Origin: ANME-2 cluster archaeon
GTDB taxonomy: Archaea > Halobacteriota > Methanosarcinia > Methanosarcinales > Methanocomedenaceae
Assembly (NCBI GenBank): GCA_023544605.1
Contig: JAMJFQ010000010.1
Span: 20,472 to 26,177, forward strand
Reading direction: 5' to 3'
DNA length: 5,706 nt
The stretch's first letter is position 1. Every line of letters begins with the position of its first letter. The notes beneath the pieces are model-generated. The model was not told the DNA's origin, ran no database searches, and saw only the letters and a list, made by a program, of their open reading frames with translations. A program made the translations under genes and the position numbers. This document shows, piece after piece, positions 1 to 5,486 of the stretch.

Positions 1-54
1 TATCTGGTGGTAATTTAGCCCTACTTTAATTCTATATTATTAAACGCTTTCGCA

Positions 55-125
55 AATATCATGATTATTAAGCATATACAAAAATTTAAATATGATACAT
101 AAAAGCAATACGGTAATATCATGAT
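55..125. repeat. Repeated palindromic motif upstream of rnhB
   Basis: An 11-base motif, AATATCATGAT, occurs at 55-65 and again at 115-125, exactly 60 bases apart. Each copy contains the perfect palindrome ATCATGAT, and the second extends to TATCATGATA (117-126). Repeated palindromes in a promoter region can be operator sites for a dimeric regulator. The surrounding DNA is very A+T-rich, so chance is a real alternative. Nothing else identifiable was seen in 1-148. Confidence 0.3.
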
Positions 126-135
126 AATATAAAAT
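123..135 (+). promoter_or_regulatory. TATA-like box for rnhB
   Basis: The stretch around 125-134 (TAATATAAAA) resembles an archaeal TATA box. Archaeal transcription usually starts about 25 bases downstream, which would be about 150-157, right at the candidate rnhB starts. This suggests a leaderless or very short-leader mRNA. A second TATA-like stretch, TTTAAATATG, lies at 85-94 and would give a leader of about 40 bases that includes the AGGA at 145-148. The choice between them is open. Confidence 0.35.
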
Positions 136-157
136 TCAAACAATAGGAATGCTTAAA

Positions 158-799
158 ATGCTTATAGCAGGTGTGGATGAAGCAGGTAAAGGGCCGGTCT
201 TGGGACCTATGATGGTAGCAGGAGTGGTCATGGAAGAGGACAGGCTGCCAGAACTGGCAAAACTGGGAATGAAAGACTCGAAAATGCTGTCCCCTGTGCG
301 GCGAAATTACCTTTCAGCAAAGATAAAGGAAATTGCTGTAGACTTTCACATTCTTGAGGTTAGTGCCTTCCAGATAGATGAGATGCGCAAGATCATGACC
401 ATGAACCAGTTAATGGTGGTGAGTCATTCGAAAGTGCTGGAACACCTTATGCCGGATAAAGCATATCTTGATGCTGCAGATGTCAAAGAGGAACGGTTCG
501 GGGAGAACGTAAAACAGCGGTATGGTGCCCCCATCGAAATAATATCAAAGCACAAGGCAGATGCTATCTATCCCATAGTCTCCGCTGCATCCATACTTGC
601 CAAGGTCCAGAGGGATAGGACCATAAGGGATATGGAAAGGGAGATAGGAGTGCCTCTGGGCAGCGGTTACCCATCAGACCCCAAGACAAAAAAATTCCTG
701 GAAATGTGGATCAATGAACATGAAAGTCTTCCGGAGATTGCCAGGCATTCATGGAAGACATCAGAGCAACTGCTCGAAAAGATGTGGTCATCAAAATAA
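158..799 (+). CDS. rnhB: Ribonuclease HII
   Basis: This is a type-2 ribonuclease H. It cuts the RNA strand of RNA-DNA hybrids and incises at single ribonucleotides left in DNA, acting in the cytoplasm in replication and repair. Counting from this ATG (213 aa), the motif GVDEAGKGPVLGPM lies at 5-18 and carries the first two acidic catalytic residues, D7 and E8. D105 (YLDAADV) and D135 (SKHKADAIYP) complete the D-E-D-D set. KDSK (39-42), the SAASILAKVQRDR helix and SGYPSDPKT are also typical of the family. The GKG triplet corresponds to the substrate-binding GRG/GKG loop. The length matches a full archaeal RNase HII. An in-frame ATG at 149 adds three residues, but AGGA (145-148) touches it directly and sits 9 bases from the ATG at 158, so the latter is preferred. 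The gene stands alone and is followed by an A+T-rich spacer. Confidence 0.96.
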   Translation: MLIAGVDEAGKGPVLGPMMVAGVVMEEDRLPELAKLGMKDSKMLSPVRRNYLSAKIKEIAVDFHILEVSAFQIDEMRKIMTMNQLMVVSHSKVLEHLMPDKAYLDAADVKEERFGENVKQRYGAPIEIISKHKADAIYPIVSAASILAKVQRDRTIRDMEREIGVPLGSGYPSDPKTKKFLEMWINEHESLPEIARHSWKTSEQLLEKMWSSK

Positions 800-886
800 A
801 TTAATAACGCAAATAATAAGTAATAATAAACCATGATAAAAATAGGAGTCTATCTAGATTTCATGTGGACTTAAAGAGATGTTAAT

Positions 887-1105
887 ATGACCGAGAAAAC
901 TTATAGTGAACAAAATTGTGGATATTGTGCTGGTACCGGAGAATCTGAAGGAAAACCGTGTATAGTTTGTAATGGCAATAAGACTTTCATGGTAAAAGAA
1001 CCTCTATTAAAATGCCAGTTTTGTAAAGGAAGAGGTTATATGAATCTTGGAATGCCCTGCAGGACATGTAAAGGAACAGGTTGGATGGGTGTCAAGAAGA
1101 ATTAA
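887..1105 (+). CDS. Small DnaJ-type zinc-finger (CxxCxGxG) protein
   Basis: This 72-residue protein consists almost only of four CxxC knuckles: CGYCAGTG (11-18), CIVCNGNK (25-32), CQFCKGRG (43-50) and CRTCKGTG (58-65). Number, order and spacing resemble the cysteine-rich zinc domain of the DnaJ/Hsp40 co-chaperone, where repeats 1+4 and 2+3 each bind one zinc ion. There is no J-domain and no C-terminal substrate-binding domain. The second repeat is degenerate after its cysteines (GNK instead of GxG), but all eight cysteines are present. The two halves look like a tandem duplication. The start is supported by an in-frame stop at 872-874 and a GAGATG sequence at 876-881, 5 bases before the ATG. 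The gene is visibly more A+T-rich than its neighbours. A role in protein folding or disulfide/zinc chemistry is only inference, and the partner is unknown. Confidence 0.85.
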   Translation: MTEKTYSEQNCGYCAGTGESEGKPCIVCNGNKTFMVKEPLLKCQFCKGRGYMNLGMPCRTCKGTGWMGVKKN

Positions 1106-1150
1106 TGTAACCTATAGTTAAACCAAACAATAAAGTAATTATTCGATGTA

Positions 1151-1200
1151 TTATTTTTTCCATGTCTATTGGAAATAATCCATCGTAATCCTTTTTTTTT
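1151..1200 (+). terminator. T-rich terminator after the zinc-finger gene
   Basis: There are two T-runs on the plus strand: six T's at 1154-1159 and nine T's at 1192-1200. Archaeal transcription typically ends at such U-tracts without needing a hairpin. They lie 49 and 87 bases after the stop codon of the small zinc-finger gene, so they plausibly end its transcript. Confidence 0.5.
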
Positions 1201-1375
1201 CATAGCAGGACGCATGTAATCACATCCGTTATTTATATGTCTATCTGGCATCTTTTACTGGAAAGGCTTCCCCTCTCTCCCATCCAGATTGTTACCCTGT
1301 CCTGTATCTTTATCCTTGAGGTGAAAAAGGGTGCATCCATCACGAGTGTTTCCTATTCACCACTTTCACGGTAAC

Positions 1376-1390
1376 AAAAATAAATATATA
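1376..1390 (+). promoter_or_regulatory. TATA box of the CbiA/CfbB gene
   Basis: An A-rich stretch followed by TAAATATATA (1381-1390) is a good match to an archaeal BRE plus TATA box. Starting about 25 bases downstream puts the mRNA start at about 1410-1415, just at the ATG at 1416. This would be a nearly leaderless transcript, in keeping with the absence of a Shine-Dalgarno sequence before that ATG. Confidence 0.5.
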
Positions 1391-1415
1391 GTTACAGGGC
1401 AACTTCCTGCATCAA

Positions 1416-2870
1416 ATGAATGAAAACGAACAAGCAGGTGAACGGGTGGAAATACCCAGAATACTCATTGCAGGAGACCGCTCATCCAGCGGTAAGACCA
1501 CCATTTCCACGGGTCTGATGGCAGCACTGAACCGCAGGGGGTTACGTGTCCAGCCTTTTAAAGTGGGATTGGATTATATTGACCCCAGTTACCACACCGA
1601 AGTAACCGACCGTCCCAGCCGTAATCTGGATGGGCATTTGATGGACCGCAATACAGTACTGGAAGTGTTCCATCACGGTATACGCTATGGTGGGGGCACT
1701 GACATTGCCATCATCGAGGGAGTGAGGGGGCTGTTCGAAGGTCTGGAAGGTTTGACCGAGACTGGCAGCACGGCCCAGATCGCTAAAATGCTGGATTGTC
1801 CCGTCGTTCTGGTGATAGATGCCCGCAGTATTACCCGCAGTGCGGCTGCCGTCGTTATGGGCTACAAGGCCTTTGACCCTGATGTGAACATAGCAGGTGT
1901 CATATTGAATAATATAGGCAGCGTGAGACATGCCCGAAAGGCCAGGGAGGCTATTGAGACCTATACAGGTACTCCGGTCATTGGTGAGATACACCGGAAC
2001 GATTCTATGAATATCAGCATGCGCCACCTTGGTCTTATCCCTGCAATGGAAGGACGGCGAAAGCTGGATGATTTTGACCGACGCATAAAAGGCATTATGG
2101 ATATTATCAGGGAAGGTATCGAGATCGATACCATACTTGAGCTGGCCAGGAGTGCGCTGCCCATGAGAGTCCCTGAACCGGATATATTCGTTCCCGGGGC
2201 GACCGGGCCAAATCCGGTCATTGGTGTGGCCCTGGATGAGGCGTTCAATTTCTATTATCGTGATAATCTGGACCTGCTTGAGCTGGCAGGGGCACGTCTT
2301 GTTTTTTTCAGTCCCTTGATTGATACTCAGCCACCTGAAATGGACGGTCTGTACATTGGCGGCGGGTATCCGGAGTTATTTGCACCAGAACTTTCAGCTA
2401 ACGAGGATATGCGTGAAGACATTAAGCAGATGTCACGGGCTGATATGCCCATCTATGCCGAGTGTGGCGGATTGATGTACCTTGCCACTGAAATGATCAC
2501 AGGTAAGGTGAGGTCATCAACGTATCGTACTGCAGATATGCCTGAAGGAGAATATGCAATGGTAGGCGCATTACCTGGCAAGACCCTCATGGGTCAAAAC
2601 CGGGTGGTCAGTTACAGCCGTGGTGGTTATATTGAAAAGACCCCCATAGGATGTCAAGGGGACACATTCCTGGGTCATGAGTTCCATCATTCAGAGATAA
2701 TTGACCTGCCCAATAATACCAGGTTCGGGATAAAATTGAAGAGAGGCATCGGTATCAAGGATGGATATGATGGATTGATCGTAAAGAACACGTTAGGGGT
2801 ATATTCACATCTGCATGCGGCCTCGTACCGCCAGTTCGGAGCAAGGTTTGTAGACTCGTGCGTGGATTGA
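1416..2870 (+). CDS. cfbB: Cobyrinate / Ni-sirohydrochlorin a,c-diamide synthase (CbiA/CfbB family)
   Basis: This is a glutamine-dependent amidotransferase that amidates the a and c acetate side chains of a tetrapyrrole, using ATP. The substrate is Ni-sirohydrochlorin in F430 synthesis (CfbB) or cobyrinate in cobalamin synthesis (CbiA). The N-terminal dethiobiotin-synthetase-like domain has the P-loop GDRSSSGKTT (20-29), KVGLDYIDPSYH and RNLDGHLM. The C-terminal class-I glutaminase-like domain has the nucleophile C350 in AECGGLMYL and the HLH of VYSHLHAAS (H465, H467). At 484 aa it is intact and slightly longer than the family average because of about 12 extra N-terminal residues. A GTG at 1446, preceded by GGTGA (1437-1441), would give 474 aa starting VEIPRILIAG and is a realistic alternative start. 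No other F430 or B12 gene is adjacent, so the choice between CfbB and CbiA rests only on the methanogen-like context. It converges on nop5. Confidence 0.9.
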   Translation: MNENEQAGERVEIPRILIAGDRSSSGKTTISTGLMAALNRRGLRVQPFKVGLDYIDPSYHTEVTDRPSRNLDGHLMDRNTVLEVFHHGIRYGGGTDIAIIEGVRGLFEGLEGLTETGSTAQIAKMLDCPVVLVIDARSITRSAAAVVMGYKAFDPDVNIAGVILNNIGSVRHARKAREAIETYTGTPVIGEIHRNDSMNISMRHLGLIPAMEGRRKLDDFDRRIKGIMDIIREGIEIDTILELARSALPMRVPEPDIFVPGATGPNPVIGVALDEAFNFYYRDNLDLLELAGARLVFFSPLIDTQPPEMDGLYIGGGYPELFAPELSANEDMREDIKQMSRADMPIYAECGGLMYLATEMITGKVRSSTYRTADMPEGEYAMVGALPGKTLMGQNRVVSYSRGGYIEKTPIGCQGDTFLGHEFHHSEIIDLPNNTRFGIKLKRGIGIKDGYDGLIVKNTLGVYSHLHAASYRQFGARFVDSCVD

Positions 2871-2936
2871 AAATGAACGAAAAAATACCATAAAAATTAA
2901 TTGTGGAGCAGCTTATTTTTTTCCTTTTCTTTTTGG
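2871..2936. terminator. Convergent bidirectional terminator region
   Basis: The 42-base gap between the converging amidotransferase and nop5 genes is A-rich on the plus strand, so it gives U-runs to the minus-strand nop5 transcript. For the plus-strand transcript, a T-rich tract begins at 2913 inside the last codons of nop5, whose lysine-rich tail is encoded by T-runs on the plus strand. Each gene therefore meets a U-tract soon after its stop codon. Confidence 0.5.
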
Positions 2937-3923
2937 TGGTTCTGGATACTTCTTACGCAGTTGGGCTACCTTTTGCTCCAGGTCTTTCGCAATCTCTGTC
3001 CTGAGATCTCCTGAATAGTAGTCCACTCGCACAGCCAATGATATCTTTGCTGCCAGTACCCTTGAGATCTTACCTCTTAGCCACCAGGGAGCGTCCCTGA
3101 CCAGAGGGTGTTGGAATATCACCCCATGCTTTGGTGAAGATGCATTACCCCTGAGATGTTTGAACAGTGCTTTTTCTGCACCCAGTACCTGAATGGTGCT
3201 CGATGGCATACTGGCAAGTTTCTGGACCCCACCTGCAATACGTATCAATCGTGCACCGATATGGCCCCCTGCAATCTCAGTTAGATTGGAACAACTTCTA
3301 TTCATGTGGGTCTCAATAAGCCCAGACAGTCTCTCCTTATCAGAATACAGGGCAGCGATATGTGCTGCCATGTCCTTTATGTTATCAGCAAATGCTTCGG
3401 GGAGTTCCATTCCTATTGAGCTACCAGCACGTGCGAGGATATCCTTATCAGTCACATCCCATATTTCTATCTGTTTCCTCGGACCATGTTTAGCCACAAA
3501 TTGTACAAGTTGTTCACCCTTCAACTCGATTTCAGGGAAGTTCAGGTCATATAGTTCTTTCAACCGCTCGGAAAGTGCATTGGTGATCCTGTCAAGGTCG
3601 TCCATGGCCTCAATGTACTGTACAAGGATTGTTTCGTCCGATCTGCTGGTGGCAACCTGCCGCTGAGCAAGTTCTGTGTACACAGCATGAAAAAGGTTCT
3701 CATATTCCTCATCGGTAGTCACAAACCCGCATTCTTTTGCAGCCAGGCGCAGGTCAAAGCCGCCGACATCACTTGATATTAAACTTGTTTGTACTTCCTG
3801 CAGTCTGTCCACAAGGGTTTTAACATCCTTAGGATACAGGTCAGAGCTAAGTATATGTTCATCTTCTACAGAATAAATTCCAAACCAGGTTCTTACATGC
3901 TTCAATACCCAATAAATATTCAA
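2913..3923 (-). CDS. nop5: Nop5/Nop56-like C/D-box RNP core protein
   Basis: This is the scaffold of the archaeal box C/D small RNP. It bridges the L7Ae-bound guide RNA and the methylase fibrillarin for 2'-O-methylation of rRNA and tRNA. The protein has a small N-terminal domain (about 1-90; fibrillarin-binding in the family), a helical, coiled-coil-like middle (about 95-220) and the Nop domain. The Nop domain carries the hallmark GAEKALFKHLRG (248-259) and SPKHGVIFQHPLV, and a lysine-rich tail (PPKRKGKK) ends the protein. At 336 aa it is complete but compact. The start is uncertain. No in-frame ATG exists before residue 111; a TTG at 3921-3923 is annotated, and a second TTG at 3903-3905 (giving MKHVRTWFG) fits a leaderless start from the TATA box at 3929-3936. 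No fibrillarin gene follows, although nop5 and fibrillarin are commonly paired in archaea. Confidence 0.94.
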   Translation of the reverse strand: MNIYWVLKHVRTWFGIYSVEDEHILSSDLYPKDVKTLVDRLQEVQTSLISSDVGGFDLRLAAKECGFVTTDEEYENLFHAVYTELAQRQVATSRSDETILVQYIEAMDDLDRITNALSERLKELYDLNFPEIELKGEQLVQFVAKHGPRKQIEIWDVTDKDILARAGSSIGMELPEAFADNIKDMAAHIAALYSDKERLSGLIETHMNRSCSNLTEIAGGHIGARLIRIAGGVQKLASMPSSTIQVLGAEKALFKHLRGNASSPKHGVIFQHPLVRDAPWWLRGKISRVLAAKISLAVRVDYYSGDLRTEIAKDLEQKVAQLRKKYPEPPKRKGKK

Positions 3924-3980
3924 GACAATATATAAATTATCTGTTTTTTATTGTATATAATGTATGACAATATATACTCA
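3924..3980 (-). promoter_or_regulatory. nop5 promoter with duplicated TATA-like element
   Basis: On the minus strand the element TATATATTGTC occurs twice as an exact 11-base direct repeat, at 3966-3976 and 3924-3934, 42 bases apart. TTTATATA (3929-3936) is the best TATA box and would place the mRNA start near 3905. TTATATAC (3953-3960) is another candidate and would start the mRNA near 3930, just before the TTG at 3923. No Shine-Dalgarno sequence is visible. Confidence 0.45.
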
Positions 3981-3983
3981 AGT

Positions 3984-4006
3984 AACTGCGACCGAAGGAA
4001 GCAGTT
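3984..4006 (-). terminator. Hairpin after the JAMM gene
   Basis: A perfect 6-base stem, AACTGC/GCAGTT (3984-3989 with 4001-4006), encloses 11 bases. Read on the minus strand, these include CTTCGG, the sequence of a stable C(UUCG)G tetraloop. It lies 10 bases after the stop codon of the JAMM-domain gene. No clear U-run follows it, so a role in termination or in 3'-end stability of the mRNA is only possible. Confidence 0.3.
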
Positions 4007-4016
4007 TCTTGTAGTG

Positions 4017-4391
4017 CTAGAGAAGGGATAGATCATCCTCATCGTCAAATTCTATGTCAAGCACTTTTAGCACCCTGGACTGGCCATTGGAATCATAACA
4101 GCGCCATGAACGCATGTTATAAGGAGCTCCCGCAATGATATTGTAACCACCTACCCTCGCAAACAGGGCAAGGTCGGCCCTGGAAGGATTGATGTTCGAT
4201 GTGGGATGACTGTGTACAGAACCTGCGATACTGACATTTGGCATCATGTATAACCTCAAAACTGCACTTACCTGGGTGGATTCGGTGCCGGGAAGGAAGA
4301 TCACGTCTTTAATGACACCATCTTCGGCCCGCAGCAGTCCAGCAAATTCCTTCGGTGCAGATGATCTGGAAACTTCAAGAATAAATTCCAA
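4017..4391 (-). CDS. JAMM-motif (JAB/MPN domain) metalloprotease-like protein
   Basis: This is a zinc metallo-isopeptidase-like protein of the Mov34/MPN/PAD-1 family. The full JAMM signature is present: E15 (KEFAGLL) and HSH (60-62), followed by seven residues, then S70 and D73 (PSRAD). The zinc ligands and catalytic glutamate are therefore intact. Archaeal relatives include proteases that remove ubiquitin-like SAMP modifiers, but the substrate here is unknown. The protein is 124 aa from the TTG at 4389-4391 and consists of the single domain with an acidic tail (FDDEDD). The start is suspicious. The same frame stays open upstream to the stop of the preceding gene and encodes AKINGIARST, which reads as the missing first helix of the domain, yet it has no ATG or GTG. 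An ATG at 4429-4431, 8 bases after that stop, would join this frame if the A5 run at 4415-4419 were one base shorter, giving 137 aa. The stop codon is TAG. It is probably cotranscribed with the gene upstream. Confidence 0.85.
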   Translation of the reverse strand: MEFILEVSRSSAPKEFAGLLRAEDGVIKDVIFLPGTESTQVSAVLRLYMMPNVSIAGSVHSHPTSNINPSRADLALFARVGGYNIIAGAPYNMRSWRCYDSNGQSRVLKVLDIEFDDEDDLSLL

Positions 4392-4439
4392 CGTTGATCT
4401 TGCTATGCCATTAATTTTTGCCGTTGCCCATACCCCCGT

Positions 4440-5435
4440 TTATCTGGCAGTAATTCCGGTGACAATGTCCTTTTTAAAGTCGAACAGCACCCTGCTGTCC
4501 CCTCCGCTTGTGATGGCCAGTTTTTTATCATCGGTTATCTCACCGATCACCTGGGCCATAATGCCTGCATCTTCGAACAATTGGATGCAGCGCCGGGCAT
4601 CATCGGGTGTGGAAGTGACAATATAGCCGGTGGCAGGATATATCTTGAGCCACTGGATGAAATCAACCCCGTCTGGCACGGGTATTTTGTCCAGGTCGAC
4701 CATGGCGCCCTTGCCGCTGGTCTCGAGCAGCATGCCCAGCGTCCCTAACGTTCCAGGATTGCTGATATCTTTACCAGCGGTCACTGCATGTGCTTCACCT
4801 ATGGTCTGCATCACCATGTACTTCTCCCGTACATCTGCCGGTGTCTTCATAGTGGTAGTATCCCAGCTATATGGTGAATTGGGACCTACTTTGCCGTCCA
4901 TATCATAAGCAGCAATGACCAGGTCGCCTGTTTGTGCAGTATCACTGCGTATCAGGCAGTCCTTTTTTGCCACACCGACAATGGCTACAGACAGGGATAG
5001 ATAAGGTGTGTCCGGATGCAGGTGTCCACCCACCATAGGGACCCCGAACTTGGATATGCCGTCCTTTATTCCGTTGAGCAACTGGACACAGGCGTTCTTA
5101 TTGCTGCTGGACAGCACGTTCACCATACCCAGAGGCCTGCCCCCCATAGCTGAGATGTCGTTGACATTGACCAACACCGAACTGTAGCCGGCCCACCAGG
5201 GACTGGCATCAAGGAGCCGGCCCCATATGCCGTCTGCGGCGAACAGTATCACGTCATCATTGCCAGTGTCCAGCACTGCGGCATCGTCTCCGAAATCTAC
5301 GAGGCAATCACCGTATTGGTCCCTGACCTCTTCAAAGATATTAGTAATATCTGAGATTGAGTGCTTGCGTGTCAGTCCTTCGAATGACAGTATCTCATGT
5401 TTTATCTTGTCAAGGTCCAGTTGTGATCCCTCCAT
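4440..5435 (-). CDS. Methanogenesis marker protein 2 (AIR synthase-related)
   Basis: This 331-aa protein belongs to the PurM/SelD/ThiL-like ATP-binding superfamily, in the methanogen-restricted branch known as methanogenesis marker 2. Visible motifs are FEGLTRKHSI near the N-terminus, GDDAAV (49-54; metal- and ATP-binding glycine-aspartate loop), NVNDISAMGGRP (90-101; the typical AIRS metal/phosphate-binding segment) and GGHLHPD (136-142). The C-terminal AIRS-C half includes the GTLGTLGMLLE stretch. The family probably phosphorylates or activates a small substrate or carboxyl/amide group with ATP, but the actual reaction is not known. It occurs in organisms with methyl-coenzyme M reductase. 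The ATG start at 5433-5435 has no Shine-Dalgarno sequence before it and may be leaderless. The JAMM gene follows immediately downstream, and an RNase HI-like gene is divergent upstream. Confidence 0.9.
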   Translation of the reverse strand: MEGSQLDLDKIKHEILSFEGLTRKHSISDITNIFEEVRDQYGDCLVDFGDDAAVLDTGNDDVILFAADGIWGRLLDASPWWAGYSSVLVNVNDISAMGGRPLGMVNVLSSSNKNACVQLLNGIKDGISKFGVPMVGGHLHPDTPYLSLSVAIVGVAKKDCLIRSDTAQTGDLVIAAYDMDGKVGPNSPYSWDTTTMKTPADVREKYMVMQTIGEAHAVTAGKDISNPGTLGTLGMLLETSGKGAMVDLDKIPVPDGVDFIQWLKIYPATGYIVTSTPDDARRCIQLFEDAGIMAQVIGEITDDKKLAITSGGDSRVLFDFKKDIVTGITAR

Positions 5436-5456
5436 ATTTATTGTGGGAGAATATTG

Positions 5457-5462
5457 TTTATG
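5457..5462. promoter_or_regulatory. Shared TATA-like element between divergent genes
   Basis: TTTATG on the plus strand (CATAAA on the minus strand) sits in the 51-base divergent spacer. Its centre is about 25 bases from the marker-2 ATG on one side and about 27 bases from the RNase H ATG at 5487 on the other. Both distances fit the archaeal TATA-to-start spacing for leaderless mRNAs. The match to the TATA consensus is weak, so this is tentative. Confidence 0.25.
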
Positions 5463-5486
5463 TTACAAAAGCATTGTGAGTATGCT

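Larger units (their letters stand above)
1106..1415. other. Gene-free interval with possible structured RNA leader
   Basis: No coding frame was found in these 310 bases. After the T-tracts it holds a TATA-like box (TTTATATG, 1232-1239) and a run of inverted repeats. These are ATCTGG/CCAGAT (1243-1248 with 1284-1289, enclosing GGAA/TTCC at 1260-1263 and 1268-1271), GTTACC/GGTAAC (1291-1296 with 1370-1375) and, nested inside the latter, GGTGAA/TTCACC (1320-1325 with 1356-1361). Competing pairings also exist: GTGAAA/TTTCAC (1321-1326 with 1364-1369), and GTTACCCTGT (1291-1300) with ACAGGGCAAC (1394-1403), nine of ten bases. If transcription starts near 1258, this would be a leader of about 155 bases for the amidotransferase gene. 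No known riboswitch consensus was recognised, so the interpretation is speculative. Confidence 0.3.

Noticed and set aside
833..874. 13-codon frame beginning MIKIGVYLDF before the zinc-finger gene
   Set aside because: It is too short to support, and its AGGAG (845-849) lies inside the frame rather than before its ATG.
1291..1375. tRNA or known cobalamin riboswitch in the gene-free interval
   Set aside because: There is no T-loop, anticodon arm or B12-box consensus; only the generic inverted repeats reported above remain.
1542..2248. Open frames on the minus strand inside the amidotransferase gene (1542-2027 and 1961-2248)
   Set aside because: They lie wholly within a well-supported gene on the other strand, have no recognisable motifs and overlap each other; they are by-products of codon composition.
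3193..3666. Plus-strand open frame inside nop5
   Set aside because: It is serine/arginine-rich low-quality sequence antisense to the conserved Nop5 gene, with no family resemblance.
4017..4019. Pyrrolysine readthrough of the TAG stop of the JAMM gene
   Set aside because: Readthrough would add only 12 residues with no recognisable feature, and nothing in the window shows that the organism uses pyrrolysine.
4440..4442. Fusion of marker 2 and the JAMM domain by readthrough of the UAA between them (both are in the same frame)
   Set aside because: UAA is not a known recoding signal in archaea, and each protein has a natural end or start near this point; the shared frame is more simply explained by a small indel or alternative start.
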